A stretch of 64,000 bases of DNA from JAVKSM01 sp039583705 (GTDB lineage: Bacteria > Actinomycetota > Actinomycetes > Mycobacteriales > Pseudonocardiaceae), in NCBI GenBank assembly GCA_039583705.1, contig JAVKSM010000001.1, positions 1-64,000 of the forward strand, written 5' to 3'. The notes beneath the pieces were generated by a model. It saw only the letters and a program-made list of their open reading frames with translations, was not told where the DNA came from and did no database searches. Made by a program: the position numbers and the translations under genes. This document shows, piece by piece, positions 16,823-26,158 of the stretch (the stretch's first letter is position 1; each line of letters starts with the position of its first letter).

Positions 16823-17398
16823 TCAGGTCGCCCCGGCCGGGGACTCGACGGCCGGGGACTCGACGGCCGAAACCTCGCCCGCGACGCCGGCCTGCTTGTC
16901 TCGCAGGGCCACGACGAGCCGAGCAAGCTGGGAGGCGGGCGCGGCGAACAGGCCGGCCGCCTTGGCCAGGTTGCCCTTCATGCCACCGGCCAGCCTGGTC
17001 AGCAACACCTCACGCGACTCCAGGTCGGCCAGCCGGGTGACCTCCTCGACCGTCAGCGGGCGGCCGTCCATGATACCGCCCTTGATCACCAGTTCGCGGT
17101 GGTCGCGGGCGAAGTTGCGCAGCGCCTTGGCGGCCTCGACCGCTTCACCGGTGACGAAGGCGATCGCTGTCGGGCCGGTGAGCAGGTCGCCCAGCCCAGC
17201 CACGCCGGCCTCGTCCACCGCGCGCCGCACGAGGGTGTTCTTCGCGATCCGGTACGTGGCGCCTGGGCCGAGCGCCCGGCGCAGCTCGGTGAGCGCGGTG
17301 ACGGACAGGCCGCGATACTCGGTGACCATGGCGGCCGAGGAGTCGCGGAACCGGTTGGCGATCTCGGTCACTGCGGCCACCTTGTCCGGTCGGACCAC
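16823..17398 (-). CDS. rplJ: 50S ribosomal protein L10
   Basis: GTG 17398 is preceded by AAGGAGG and begins the characteristic [15 protein letters not shown]. The 191-aa protein also shows [27 protein letters not shown] and GPTAIAF, all L10 signatures. A C-terminal [11 protein letters not shown] repeat is a small local addition. L10 anchors L7/L12 dimers on the ribosome and autoregulates its own mRNA through the leader. It is followed by rplL. Confidence 0.96.
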   Translation of the reverse strand: MVRPDKVAAVTEIANRFRDSSAAMVTEYRGLSVTALTELRRALGPGATYRIAKNTLVRRAVDEAGVAGLGDLLTGPTAIAFVTGEAVEAAKALRNFARDHRELVIKGGIMDGRPLTVEEVTRLADLESREVLLTRLAGGMKGNLAKAAGLFAAPASQLARLVVALRDKQAGVAGEVSAVESPAVESPAGAT

Positions 17399-17530
17399 GA
17401 CTCGCCTCCTTCCTGGGCTCGGCTGGCCGACCGGAGACGACGAACGCCCCGGCGCAGGGCGCACGGGGCGTGTCAGACGCAGCGGTGCCGTGCGTCGCGG
17501 ACTGCCTCGTCCTCCTGCGCGGGCCGCCCG
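17399..17530 (-). promoter_or_regulatory. Probable rplJ (L10) mRNA leader
   Basis: The region just upstream of rplJ holds a strong hairpin: ACGCCCC at 17444-17450 pairs with GGGGCGT at 17465-17471. Another repeat (GACGCA/TGCGTC) lies around 17475-17500. rplJ-rplL operons in bacteria usually carry an L10-binding autoregulatory leader here. The structure was not matched to the family model, so the assignment rests on position and hairpin only. Confidence 0.4.
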
Positions 17531-17900
17531 CCATCCGGCGGATCCTTCGCCCGCCGCGCCCGGGAGCAACGACCCGGGCAACGACAGGGACCAGCGGTCT
17601 TCGGTGGAGCTGCCGCCAGCCTACCCGCCGGCCGCCGATCCGCGCCGGCGGGTGACCGGTGGGGCCGCTGCCGCCCCAGGCCTGCCCAGCCCCGCCTGGA
17701 GGTCATCGCGTGGCCGTCGCGTTCTGCTGTGGCCAGAGCCCAGGTACGTGCTAAACCCGTTACGATGCTTCCGGAAAGTCTGACTCGTCCCGGCGCTCGT
17801 TCCTGAGGATCCGGGTGGTGGGGCCGGCGAGTTCGACGGGTTGACCTGGCCATGCGCCACAAACCGGCCAAAGATCGAGAAGGTAACGGGGGTGAGATCG
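17531..17900. other. Divergent intergenic region upstream of rplJ and the RiPP cassette
   Basis: No convincing gene is seen. The stretch separates the minus-strand rplJL transcript from the plus-strand RiPP cassette and must hold both promoters. A run resembling GGGGGTGAG precedes ATG 17901 and can serve as the precursor's ribosome binding site. No clear -10/-35 pair was identified. Confidence 0.4.
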
Positions 17901-18230
17901 ATGCCAGGTTTGCGGTACCGGGACGACCCACTGGCGACGGTATCGGAGCGGTTCCCGTTGAGCTCGTCCGGGTTCAACGCCCGAGAGCAGAGCGAAACGG
18001 CATCCGGTCCACAGACGCGACCGTACGCGCTGCGTTGGCTGGTCGACATGGGCATGCCAACCGAGCCCGGATTCTACCGGTACTGCCCGGTCCGTCAGAT
18101 CGCGGTGCACTGCCGAACGGGGCGGCCTCGACCACCGCAGACCAAACTGGAATGGACCACGATCGCGAACAAAGACGGGGATGAGGGGCCGTCGAAGGAC
18201 TATGGTTGGGAAACCGTCCCGGACGGCTGA
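17901..18230 (+). CDS. Putative ATP-grasp-modified RiPP precursor (graspetide)
   Basis: This 109-aa precursor-like peptide lies directly upstream of an ATP-grasp maturase and a PCMT methyltransferase, the arrangement of ATP-grasp-modified RiPPs. The leader carries RPYALRWLVDMGMP and EPGFYRYCPVRQIAV. The acidic, Thr-containing C-terminal core (about residues 83-109) reads EWTTIANKDGDEG then SKDYGWETVPDG. It offers Thr/Ser hydroxyls and Asp/Glu carboxylates for ester cross-links, and Asp-Gly pairs that could form an aspartimide after methylation. ATG 17901 is preferred; a GTG at 17892 is an alternative. It ends two bases before the maturase start. The ring pattern is unknown. Confidence 0.72.
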   Translation: MPGLRYRDDPLATVSERFPLSSSGFNAREQSETASGPQTRPYALRWLVDMGMPTEPGFYRYCPVRQIAVHCRTGRPRPPQTKLEWTTIANKDGDEGPSKDYGWETVPDG

Positions 18231-18232
18231 CC

Positions 18233-19018
18233 GTGACGGTCCTCGTACTCGCGGCAGAGATGGACCGCACGGCCGACGCGGTCATCTTGCGCTTGGCCGA
18301 GCGTGATATCCCGGTGGTGCGGTTGGATCTGTCGTGGTTTCCCCAGCGGATGCGCCTGGACGCCGAGTTCAGCAACGGAACGTGGAGCGGCTGCCTGCGC
18401 ACCGAGCACCACACCGTGGACCTGGCTGAGATCCGAGCGGTCTGGGTGCGCACCCCGTCCTCTTTTCAGATGCCGGCCGGCATGTCCAAGGCCGAGGCGG
18501 ACTTCGCCCAATCCGACCCCGGTGTGGTGCTCAAGCCGCTGAGCACTAACCTGATCTACGAGGACGGCATCTACAAGATGGGCTGGACTCGACGCCTGTC
18601 CCGGCAGGATCTCGCTGATCCACGCGGCATCGACGTGACCACGCACCTACTCCAGGACTGGGCACCCAAATGGCACGAGTGCCGGGCCGTCGTCGTCGGA
18701 GACGACCTGTTCTCGGTGGCGATCCATGCGGGGTCGTCAGACTCCTATGTCGACTGGCGTTCGGACTATCCCTCGTTGCGCTATGAAGTGATCGACCTGT
18801 GTGAGCCGGTCGCCACGAGCCTGCGCGGCGTCATGGCCGAACTCGGACTCGTCTACGGAGCATTCGACCTTGTCATCGGACCCGACCACACCACCGGCAA
18901 GGAAACCGTGACATTCCTGGAGGTCAACCCTGGCGGCCAGTACGGATTCCTGGAGACGGCCACCGGCGTGCCGATCACCGACAGCCTGGCGCGGCTGCTC
19001 GCCCGGGAGGCTTCGTGA
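18233..19018 (+). CDS. ATP-grasp RiPP maturase, with apparent internal deletion
   Basis: This 261-aa protein of the ATP-grasp ribosomal peptide maturase type has an N-terminal preATP-grasp part (VLVLAAEMDRTADAVILRLA, IRAVWVRTPSSFQMP, MSKAEADFA). The ATP-grasp core follows (GVVLKPLSTNLIYEDG, LLQDWAPKWHECRAVVVGD, AIHAGSSDSYVDWRSDY, FLEVNPGGQYGFLE). The last motif holds the Mg-binding Glu and Asn. Relatives are usually about 320 aa; here EADFA runs almost directly into VVLKPLS, so the WVNHP/KPxQL linker region (about 60 residues) appears to be missing in frame near 18517. GTG 18233 is the likely start; TTG 18206 is possible. It is expected to form side-chain ester links in the precursor, but the deletion makes activity doubtful. 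Confidence 0.75.
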   Translation: MTVLVLAAEMDRTADAVILRLAERDIPVVRLDLSWFPQRMRLDAEFSNGTWSGCLRTEHHTVDLAEIRAVWVRTPSSFQMPAGMSKAEADFAQSDPGVVLKPLSTNLIYEDGIYKMGWTRRLSRQDLADPRGIDVTTHLLQDWAPKWHECRAVVVGDDLFSVAIHAGSSDSYVDWRSDYPSLRYEVIDLCEPVATSLRGVMAELGLVYGAFDLVIGPDHTTGKETVTFLEVNPGGQYGFLETATGVPITDSLARLLAREAS

Positions 19019-20214
19019 GCGTGCCGACCGTTGCCGAGGAGACCTGGCGTCCGTTGGCGCGACGTCTGGCCCGTCAGCTCGACGTGGACGGCGACCTGCA
19101 CGACCCGGCCTGGTACGAGGCGCTGCTCGCGGTGCCACGCCACGAGTTCGTTCCGCGTTACTACGAGCAGGAACCCAACTCCCGCCCGTTGCGCTGGGTC
19201 GCTCGTGAGCCGCGCGACCCCGAAAGCATCCGACGCTGGCTCGATCTGGTCTACTCCCCGACCACCCTGGTCACCGAGCTCGCCGACTACGTCGGCCGGG
19301 GCATGCAGGCCCCGGTGTCCAGCTCCACCAAGCCCGATCTGATGATCCGCATGTTGGAAGCCCTGGACGTCTCCGATGGCATGCGGGTCTTGGAGATCGG
19401 CACCGGAACCGGCTACAACGCAGCGCTGCTCGCCCACCGCCTGCACGACCGGCAGGTCTACTCGGTCGACATCGACCCCCACCTCGTCGCCCAGGCCCGA
19501 CACCGGCTCGGCCGCCTCGGCTACACCCCCACCCTGGTGGCCGCCGACGGCGCCGACGGCCTACCCCGGCACGCTCCCTACGACCGGATCATCGCCACCT
19601 GCGCGCTCTTCGGCGTTCCTCCCGCCTGGATCGACCAGCTCCGCCCCGGTGGCCTCGCCCTCGTGCACGTCGAAGGACCCCTCGGCGCGGGCAACCTACT
19701 CGCTCTGCGCCGCGCGCCCGACGCCCCGAAGCTGGAAGGCAGGTTCCTGGCCTGGTGGGGCTGCTTCATGCGTCGCCGCACCACCGCCGGTCCCGCTGTC
19801 GGCGACCCGCGCCCCACCCGCACCCATGACCGGCCCACCACCCGGGTCACCAGCGTGGACCCCTCCGAACTGGACGGCGGCAGGTACTTTCCGTTCCTCG
19901 CCCAGCTCTACCTGCCAGCCGGCATGCACCGCTCCATCACCCTCGACGACGAGCGGATCCCGGTCACCGAACTGCGCGCCCCCGACGGCTCCTGGTGCGA
20001 GATCGCCCGGGAAGCCAGTCCCGCCGGCCACCACGCTGTCCGGCAAGCCGGACCCACTCCCCTCGTTGACCGCGTCGAACAAGCCTGGCAACGCTGGCAG
20101 GAACTCGGCGCCCCCGCCTGGCACGAATTCGGACTTACCGCAACCCCCACCGAGCACCACGTCTGGCACAAGGATCCGGACACCGGTCCGCGCTGGCCCC
20201 TCCCGGGTAGCTGA
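19015..20214 (+). CDS. PCMT-type methyltransferase of the ATP-grasp RiPP system
   Basis: This 399-aa protein has an N-terminal helical part (FVPRYYEQEP, VYSPTTLVTEL) then a class I SAM-dependent domain: VLEIGTGTGYNAALLAHRL (motif I), VDIDPHLVAQA, YDRIIATCALFGVPPAW and RPGGLALVHVEG. It belongs with protein-L-isoaspartate methyltransferases that accompany ATP-grasp RiPP maturases. In characterised graspetide systems (fuscimiditide type) such an enzyme methylates an Asp, which then closes to an aspartimide. The GTG start overlaps the maturase stop (GTGA), so the genes are coupled. Full length is retained, unlike the maturase. Confidence 0.85.
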   Translation: MSVPTVAEETWRPLARRLARQLDVDGDLHDPAWYEALLAVPRHEFVPRYYEQEPNSRPLRWVAREPRDPESIRRWLDLVYSPTTLVTELADYVGRGMQAPVSSSTKPDLMIRMLEALDVSDGMRVLEIGTGTGYNAALLAHRLHDRQVYSVDIDPHLVAQARHRLGRLGYTPTLVAADGADGLPRHAPYDRIIATCALFGVPPAWIDQLRPGGLALVHVEGPLGAGNLLALRRAPDAPKLEGRFLAWWGCFMRRRTTAGPAVGDPRPTRTHDRPTTRVTSVDPSELDGGRYFPFLAQLYLPAGMHRSITLDDERIPVTELRAPDGSWCEIAREASPAGHHAVRQAGPTPLVDRVEQAWQRWQELGAPAWHEFGLTATPTEHHVWHKDPDTGPRWPLPGS

Positions 20215-20640
20215 CCCGTCAGTGCGGCGTCAGCTTCGGCAGATCGAGAGCCTGCGGCTGCGGCAAGTGATCGCTTTGCAGCGGCCAAGCCGGCGAGCTG
20301 TCTCAGCTCCGGGCTCGCGGTGGGAATGCTCACCCGGTTCAGCATCACTCAAAGGATGCCACCGAAACCGGCACGATCGCAAATGCGCTCCTACCATCCA
20401 GTCCTGAGGCGAATCGTTTTGACTGGGATCTTGGGCTCGTGCGCTTTCTGGCGCAGAAAGTATTAGCAGCATCCGGTCGGTCGCGCAAGTAGATCGTAAT
20501 CTCGGTGCGGCGGACCACGATCGAATGCAAGGCATCGCCCAGTGTTGGACCGGCTCCACTTCACGGTAACAGCGGGACAAATCGTGACTCCGACTGGGTC
20601 GCCCCGTTGTCGGACGAGCACACCGGACGGCGCAGGCGCC
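20215..20640. other. Intergenic region between RiPP cassette and rplA
   Basis: No gene is supported in these 426 bases. A perfect 7-bp inverted repeat (CTTTCTG at 20444-20450, CAGAAAG at 20454-20460) could form a hairpin in a region where plus-strand (RiPP) and minus-strand (rplA) transcripts converge. It is followed by few T residues, so terminator function is only possible. A short minus-strand frame around 20345-20530 has no recognisable product. Confidence 0.35.
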
Positions 20641-21369
20641 TCAGGCGGGGGTGGCGGCAGGCTCCTCGATGAGCAGGTTGCGGGTGCGGTTGGGGTCGAC
20701 CGGGATCCCCGGGCCCATCGTCGTGGTGAAGGTGACCTTCTTGAGGTAGCGGCCCTTGGCGGCCGCCGGCTTGGCGCGCAGCACCTCGTCCAGCGCCGCG
20801 GCATAGTTCTCCACCAACCGCTCCACCGGGAAGCTCACCTTGCCGATCACCAGGTGCAGGTTCGCCTGCTTGTCCACCCGAAAGTTGATCTTTCCACCCT
20901 TGATGTCCGTGACGCCCCTGGCGACATCCTGGGTGACCGTGCCGGTCTTCGGGTTGGGCATCAGGCCGCGCGGTCCAAGGATCCGGGCGACCCGGCCGAC
21001 CTTGGCCATCTGGTCGGGGGTAGCGATCGCGGCGTCAAAGTCCAGCCAACCGCCCTGGATCCGCTCGATGAGCTCGTCGGAGCCGACGGCGTCGGCTCCC
21101 GCGGCCTGGGCCTCGGCGGCCTTGTCGCCGGTCGCGAAGACGATCACACGAGCGGTCTTGCCGGTGCCGTGCGGCAGGTTGACAGTGCCACGCACCATCT
21201 GATCGGCCTTGCGGGGGTCGACGCCGAGCCGGAGCGCGACCTCGACCGTGGCGTCCATCGTGGTCCGGGCCGCCGTCTGCGTGGCCAGTCGCGCCGCTTC
21301 CAGCGGGCTGTAGAGCTTCTCGCGGTCCACCAGCTTGGCGGCGTCCTGGTATGCCTTGCTGCGCTTCAC
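20641..21369 (-). CDS. rplA: 50S ribosomal protein L1
   Basis: This 242-aa L1 protein starts [20 protein letters not shown]. Signature [15 protein letters not shown] and ribosome-contacting segments ([16 protein letters not shown]) are present. It lies 155 bases after rplK. L1 forms the mobile stalk near the E site and commonly represses its own operon. Confidence 0.97.
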   Translation of the reverse strand: MKRSKAYQDAAKLVDREKLYSPLEAARLATQTAARTTMDATVEVALRLGVDPRKADQMVRGTVNLPHGTGKTARVIVFATGDKAAEAQAAGADAVGSDELIERIQGGWLDFDAAIATPDQMAKVGRVARILGPRGLMPNPKTGTVTQDVARGVTDIKGGKINFRVDKQANLHLVIGKVSFPVERLVENYAAALDEVLRAKPAAAKGRYLKKVTFTTTMGPGIPVDPNRTRNLLIEEPAATPA

Positions 21370-21524
21370 CTGCTGACTCCTCCCTGCGGGTCAGGTCGTG
21401 GTGCCGGGCCAGCGCCGGCCCTCCCACGGTGCACCCGCCCCTTTTGGGGCTTCGGCGGCTGGGGACCTCCCCTGGGCACTCCTCAGGGACGTCCCGGCTG
21501 GGCACATCTCGGCTGGGGACGTCC

Positions 21525-21959
21525 TCAGCCGGAGACGGTGATGCCCATCGAGCGGGCGGTACCGGCGATGATCTTCGCCGCCTGCTCGATGTCGTGCGCG
21601 TTGAGGTCGGACATCTTCTGCTGCGCGATGTCCCGCACCTGGTCCATGCTCACCGTCGCGACCTTGACGCGATGCGGCTCGCCACTGCCCTTCTCCACGC
21701 CAGCCGCTTTGAGCAGCAGCTTGGCCGCCGGCGAGGTCTTGAGCTTGAAGTCGAACGAGCGGTCCTCGTACACCGAGACCTCGACCGGCACGACGCTGCC
21801 CCGCTGGGACTCCGTTGCGGCGTTGTAGGCCCGGCAGAACTCCATGATGTTGACGCCGTGCTGGCCCAGCGCCGGACCGACCGGGGACGCCGGGGTGGCG
21901 GCGCCCGCCGAGAGCTGCAGCTTGACGACCGCGGCCAGCTTCTTCTTCTTGGGTGGCAT
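21525..21959 (-). CDS. rplK: 50S ribosomal protein L11
   Basis: This 144-aa protein shows the L11 hallmarks: N-terminal Pro-rich [20 protein letters not shown] with the thiostrepton-region prolines, [12 protein letters not shown], and C-terminal RNA-binding [15 protein letters not shown] and GTARSMGI. It sits between nusG and rplA, in standard order. It binds 23S rRNA at the GTPase-associated centre. Confidence 0.97.
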   Translation of the reverse strand: MPPKKKKLAAVVKLQLSAGAATPASPVGPALGQHGVNIMEFCRAYNAATESQRGSVVPVEVSVYEDRSFDFKLKTSPAAKLLLKAAGVEKGSGEPHRVKVATVSMDQVRDIAQQKMSDLNAHDIEQAAKIIAGTARSMGITVSG

Positions 21960-21985
21960 TCCTCGTGCTTCCTGTTACCGAATGA

Positions 21986-22762
21986 TCAGATCTTCGACAC
22001 CTGGCTGAACCCGAGCTCGACCGGGGTCTCCCGACCGAAGATCGACACTAGCACCTTGAGCTTCTGGGCGTCGACGTTGACCTCGTTGATCGTCGCCGGG
22101 AGCGTCGCGAACGGGCCGTCCATGACGGTCACCGACTCGCCGATCTCGAAGTCCACCTCGACCGCCGACCGTCCGGACGTCGACGCCGCGGCCTGCTTGC
22201 CAGCGGCGGCACGGCGCGGCTCCTCCTGGCGCGGCAGCAGGAACTTGACCACGTCGTCGAGGGCCAGCGGCGAGGGTCGGGACGTGGCGCCGACGAACCC
22301 GGTGACCCCAGGGGTGTTGCGCACCGCGCTCCACGACGCGTCGTTGAGCTCCATCCGGACCAGGATGTAGCCGGGCAGCACCTTGCGCTGCACCTGCTTG
22401 CGCTGGCCGTTCTTGATCTCCGTGACCTCTTCCGTCGGCACCTCGACCTGGAAGATGAAGTCCTCGACGTCGAGAGTCTGGATCCGGGTCTCGAGGTTGG
22501 CCTTCACCTTGTTCTCGTAGCCGGCGTAGGAGTGCACGACGTACCACTCACCGGGCGCCGTCCGGAGCGACGCGCGCAGCCGAGCCGCGGGGTCGGCCGC
22601 CGGCTGCTCGACGGCCCGGCCGTCACCAGCGACCGCGCCCGCGCCGCCATCAGCGACCGCGCCGGTGCCGGCCCCGGGCGCCGCGGCGTCGGGCAGTCCG
22701 GGCGTTTCGGGGGCACCAGGCAACCCGTCTTCGGGCAGCTTGTCACCGTCGTGCGAGGTCAC
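21986..22762 (-). CDS. nusG: Transcription termination/antitermination protein NusG
   Basis: This 258-aa protein has an acidic, Gly/Ala-rich N-terminal extension of about 75 residues common in actinobacteria. The NGN domain follows ([43 protein letters not shown]) and then a C-terminal KOW domain ([20 protein letters not shown]). NusG couples RNA polymerase to Rho and to the ribosome. Start GTG 22762 leaves a 61-bp gap from secE. Confidence 0.95.
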   Translation of the reverse strand: MTSHDGDKLPEDGLPGAPETPGLPDAAAPGAGTGAVADGGAGAVAGDGRAVEQPAADPAARLRASLRTAPGEWYVVHSYAGYENKVKANLETRIQTLDVEDFIFQVEVPTEEVTEIKNGQRKQVQRKVLPGYILVRMELNDASWSAVRNTPGVTGFVGATSRPSPLALDDVVKFLLPRQEEPRRAAAGKQAAASTSGRSAVEVDFEIGESVTVMDGPFATLPATINEVNVDAQKLKVLVSIFGRETPVELGFSQVSKI

Positions 22763-22823
22763 GTATTCCTCAACTTCCTCTCGTGCGCCCGCGCCGCCGG
22801 GTCGCGGCGGGTCACGGCGCGCG

Positions 22824-23192
22824 TCAGCCGAACAGGTAGAACACGCCCTTGGCGAATGCGAGGTCGAGGGCCGCCACGAGCGCCACCATCAACGACACGA
22901 AGAACAACACGACGATGGTGTAGGTCACCTGCTCCTTGCGGTCCGGCCAGATGACCTTCCGGAGCTCCGCGACCACCTCCCGCAGGAAGCGCAGCACGCG
23001 CACGATCGGCGATCCCTGTGGCCGGCGGCCCTCGCGGGACGGCGTCGGACGACCCTTGCCCGCATCGCCGCGCAGCTCATCCACGCTCACCGCGGTGCCC
23101 GCGGTCCGCCGCACCCGACGGGTGGCAGCCGTCGCCGGCCGGACGGCACCACCGAGGCCGTTCCCGGCGGCTCGCGCCATGCGCTCGTTCAC
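22824..23192 (-). CDS. secE: Preprotein translocase subunit SecE
   Basis: This 122-aa protein has a basic/Pro-rich N-terminal extension, the conserved amphipathic [20 protein letters not shown] motif and one C-terminal TM helix ([20 protein letters not shown]). It belongs to the SecYEG translocon in the plasma membrane. Start is GTG 23192 or the nearby ATG 23180. It lies just downstream of tRNA-Trp and upstream of nusG, the conserved arrangement. Confidence 0.93.
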   Translation of the reverse strand: MNERMARAAGNGLGGAVRPATAATRRVRRTAGTAVSVDELRGDAGKGRPTPSREGRRPQGSPIVRVLRFLREVVAELRKVIWPDRKEQVTYTIVVLFFVSLMVALVAALDLAFAKGVFYLFG

Positions 23193-23229
23193 GCCTGCTT
23201 CCTCACGCTCGCTCTATCTCCCTTCGATG

Positions 23230-23302
<73 letters not shown>

Positions 23303-23482
23303 GTGACACGCCGGCCGCCGGCCCCGGGTCGCGGCTCCATCATCGCAGGCGGCCCGCGACTACGGATGAGCAGCCGGTGGCGCATCCAGGAGGTCGAGTG
23401 TACGCCCGCGCCGGCTTGGTGCTCCCACCGCGCGCCCGCCCGGCCCGGGAACCCGCTCGCCGAACTCTGCGAGACTGACCGC

Positions 23483-24724
23483 ATGGCTGCACCCTCCTTC
23501 GGCAAGACCACAGCTGACACCGGTCACCGCCGCGTCTCGGCCCGGGTCGGAGGGATCACCGAGTCGGCCACGCTGGCGGTGGACGCCAAGGCCAAGGCGC
23601 TCCGGGCGGCGGGCCGATCGGTGATCGGCTTCGGCGCCGGTGAACCGGACTTCCCCACCCCGGCGCCGATCGTCGCCGCCGCCGTCGACGCCTGCGCCGA
23701 CCCGCGTAACCACCGCTACTCCCCGACGGGGGGCCTACCCGAGCTGCGGGCGGCCGTCGCCGCCAAGACGGCCCGTGACTCGGGACTCATCGTGGCGCCC
23801 GAGCAGGTGCTCGTCACCAACGGCGGCAAACAGGCGGTGTTCCAGGCGTTCGCGACGCTGGTCGACCCGGGTGACGAGGTGCTGCTGCCGGCGCCGTTCT
23901 GGACCACCTACCCGGAAGCCGTCGCGATCGCCGGCGGGACGACGGTCGTCCTGCCGACCGACGAGTCCAGCGGCTACCTGCCCTCGGTCGAACAGCTCGA
24001 CGCGGCGCACAGCTCGCGTACCAAGGCTCTGCTGTGGTGCTCGCCGTCCAACCCCACCGGCGCGGTGGCCCCCCGCGAGCTCGTCGCGCAGGTCGGTCGG
24101 TGGGCTGTGGAGAACGACGTGTGGGTGGTCACCGACGAGATCTATGAGCACCTGGTCTACGACGGTGCGGAGCACGTCTCGATGCCGGTGGCGGTGCCTG
24201 AACTCGCCTCGCGCTGCGTCGTGCTCAATGGGGTGGCGAAGACCTATGCGATGACCGGCTGGCGTGTCGGCTGGATGATCGGGCCGACTGACGTGGTCAG
24301 GGCGGCGACGAACATGCAGTCTCACCTGACCTCCAACGTGTGCAACGTCGCGCAGCGCGCCGCGCTGGCGGCGGTGTCCGGGCCGCTGGACGCCGTCGCT
24401 GAGATGCGGGCGGCCTTCGACCGGCGGCGCCGCGCCATCGTCGAGCTGCTTACCGGCATCGACGGGGTGAGCTGCCCGGTGCCGCGCGGTGCCTTCTACG
24501 CCTATCCCTCGGTCCGCGGGCTGCTCGGCCGTGAGCTGCGCGGGCAGCGGGCCTCCGACAGCGTCGAGCTGGCCGCTCTCCTGCTCGAGCACGCTGAGGT
24601 CGCCGTGGTGCCGGGAGAGGCGTTCGGCACGCCGGGTTACTTCCGGCTGTCCTACGCCCTCGGTGACACCGACCTCCGGGCCGGCCTGACCCGGATGGCC
24701 CAGTTTTTCGCCGAGGCGCGCTGA
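23483..24724 (+). CDS. aspC: Pyridoxal-phosphate aspartate/aromatic-type aminotransferase
   Basis: This 413-aa fold-type I aminotransferase shows [54 protein letters not shown] (Asp and Tyr contacting PLP) and the Schiff-base lysine in [17 protein letters not shown], with the substrate-carboxylate Arg in [12 protein letters not shown] 23483 is chosen; sequence above it covers tRNA-Trp. Genes of this kind next to secE are annotated aspartate transaminase in actinobacteria, and precise substrate preference cannot be read from sequence. It transfers amino groups between amino acids and 2-oxoglutarate. Confidence 0.88.
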   Translation: MAAPSFGKTTADTGHRRVSARVGGITESATLAVDAKAKALRAAGRSVIGFGAGEPDFPTPAPIVAAAVDACADPRNHRYSPTGGLPELRAAVAAKTARDSGLIVAPEQVLVTNGGKQAVFQAFATLVDPGDEVLLPAPFWTTYPEAVAIAGGTTVVLPTDESSGYLPSVEQLDAAHSSRTKALLWCSPSNPTGAVAPRELVAQVGRWAVENDVWVVTDEIYEHLVYDGAEHVSMPVAVPELASRCVVLNGVAKTYAMTGWRVGWMIGPTDVVRAATNMQSHLTSNVCNVAQRAALAAVSGPLDAVAEMRAAFDRRRRAIVELLTGIDGVSCPVPRGAFYAYPSVRGLLGRELRGQRASDSVELAALLLEHAEVAVVPGEAFGTPGYFRLSYALGDTDLRAGLTRMAQFFAEAR

Positions 24725-24747
24725 GCGGGGCGAGGGAGCGACCCGTG

Positions 24748-25698
24748 ATGCACCTGACCGCCGGCCGCACCCGGACCGCGCTCGCCATCGCTGCCACCGC
24801 GCTCGCCGTCGCCGCCACGCTCACGGCGCTGTTGGCCCTGCCGGGTCCGGCCGGGGCGGCAGCCGGCACCCCCCCAGCAGCAGGCACGAAACCCGCCGAC
24901 CCCAAGCCCGCCAGCCCCCCGCCCCGGTATGTGGCGCTCGGGGACTCCTACACCTCGGCACCGTTCGTCGGCGCGCCCGCGGGCGCGCCGGTGGGTTGCG
25001 ACCGGTCGCTGAACAACTATCCGCACCTGGTGGCGTCCGCGATCGGCGCGAGCCTGCTCGACGTGAGCTGTCAGGGCGCCACCACGGCGGACGTCAGCTC
25101 CCCGCAGCCGGTCAGCGACGGCGTCAACCCGCCGCAGTTCGACGCGCTGCGCACCACCACGACCCTGGTGACGATCGGGATCGGCGGCAACGACATCGGG
25201 TTCGCCGACATCGTCACCACCTGTGCGAGCCTCACCCCGGGGGGGACCCCCTGCCGCGACCACTACACGGCCGGTGGGGTGGACCAGCTCGCCGCCCGGA
25301 TCGCGGCCACCGCTCCCAAGATCGCCGCGGTCCTCGCCGGAGTGCATGCCCGGTCGCCGAGCGCGAGGGTACTGCTCGTCGGGTACCCGGCGATCCTGCC
25401 GGCCACTGGGCCTGGGTGCTACCCGCTGCAGCCCTTCACCCCCGGGGACGCCGCCTACCTGCGGGGTACCGAGCTGCGCCTCGACAGCATGCTCGCGGAG
25501 CAGGCGAAGTCGGCTGGCGCGGACTACGTCGACAGCTACCCGTCGACCTTCGGTCACGACGTGTGCCAGCCGCCGCGCCTGCGCTGGATCGAGGGCGTGG
25601 TGCCGACGATGCCGGCGGCACCGGTGCATCCCAACGCGCTGGGCGAGCGCGCACTGGCCGGTGCGGTGCTGGCCACGCTCGACCGTGGCGGCTCCTGA
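24748..25698 (+). CDS. Secreted SGNH/GDSL-family esterase
   Basis: This 316-aa protein starts with a signal peptide ending near GPAGAAAG. Block I GDSYTS holds the catalytic Ser, followed by SCQGATTAD (Gly block), IGGNDIGF (Asn block) and the C-terminal VHPNALGERA with the catalytic His. Several cysteines probably form disulfides, as in Streptomyces SGNH lipases. It is expected to be an extracellular ester hydrolase. GAGGGAG lies just upstream; GTG 24745 is an alternative start. It converges with hadB, 28 bases apart. Confidence 0.88.
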   Translation: MHLTAGRTRTALAIAATALAVAATLTALLALPGPAGAAAGTPPAAGTKPADPKPASPPPRYVALGDSYTSAPFVGAPAGAPVGCDRSLNNYPHLVASAIGASLLDVSCQGATTADVSSPQPVSDGVNPPQFDALRTTTTLVTIGIGGNDIGFADIVTTCASLTPGGTPCRDHYTAGGVDQLAARIAATAPKIAAVLAGVHARSPSARVLLVGYPAILPATGPGCYPLQPFTPGDAAYLRGTELRLDSMLAEQAKSAGADYVDSYPSTFGHDVCQPPRLRWIEGVVPTMPAAPVHPNALGERALAGAVLATLDRGGS

Positions 25699-25726
25699 GA
25701 CCGGCTTCCCGACCGCGGCAGCCGGC

Positions 25727-26155
25727 TCACGAAGCCAGGTTCACGACCGCGGTGGCCTTTCCGAGCACTGACGTCCCCCCGCTCCGGACGGTCAGCGCGA
25801 CCTCGACGGTACCGTCCGCCCGCACCGCCCTGACCCTGCCCACGATCTCCAGCTCCGCGCCGGCTTCGTCGTCGGGCACTACGACCGGCCTGCTGAACCG
25901 GACGTCGTAGGAGCTCAGAGCGCCAGGGTCACCGGCCCACGAGGTCACCAGCCGCCCGGCCAGCGCCATGGTGAGCATGCCGTGGGCGATGACGTCGGGC
26001 AGCCCGGCCGCGCGCGCCACCCGCTGGTTCCAGTGGATCGGGTTGAAGTCGCCGGACGCCCCCGCGTAGCGGACGAGGTCGGTACGGCGCACCGGCACCG
26101 CAAACGGCCCGATCACCTCGCCCTCGGTGACATCGGCCAGCCGCCGCAGCACCAC
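25727..26155 (-). CDS. hadB: MaoC-family (R)-hydroxyacyl dehydratase subunit, HadB-like
   Basis: This 142-aa hot-dog-fold MaoC domain has the catalytic motif GASGDFNPIHWNQRVA (Asp and His) and the GLPDVIAHGMLTMAL helix. Following hadA directly, it should form the active subunit of a HadAB heterodimer that dehydrates 3-hydroxyacyl-ACP/CoA. In mycobacteria this serves the mycolic-acid FAS-II cycle; whether this organism makes mycolates is unknown. No hadC is seen between hadB and tRNA-Trp, where mycobacteria have it. Confidence 0.85.
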   Translation of the reverse strand: MVLRRLADVTEGEVIGPFAVPVRRTDLVRYAGASGDFNPIHWNQRVARAAGLPDVIAHGMLTMALAGRLVTSWAGDPGALSSYDVRFSRPVVVPDDEAGAELEIVGRVRAVRADGTVEVALTVRSGGTSVLGKATAVVNLAS

Positions 26156-26158
26156 CGC

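Noticed and set aside
15254..17806. 850-aa plus-strand open frame over mkl, rplL and rplJ
   Set aside because: Antisense shadow of three certain genes.
17841..17900. Longer N-terminus for the RiPP precursor from TTG 17841
   Set aside because: The extra residues lack leader-like sequence; a Shine-Dalgarno-like site precedes ATG 17901.
20345..20530. 61-aa minus-strand frame between the RiPP cassette and rplA
   Set aside because: No recognisable motif, no ribosome binding site, and overlapping alternative frames of similar length.
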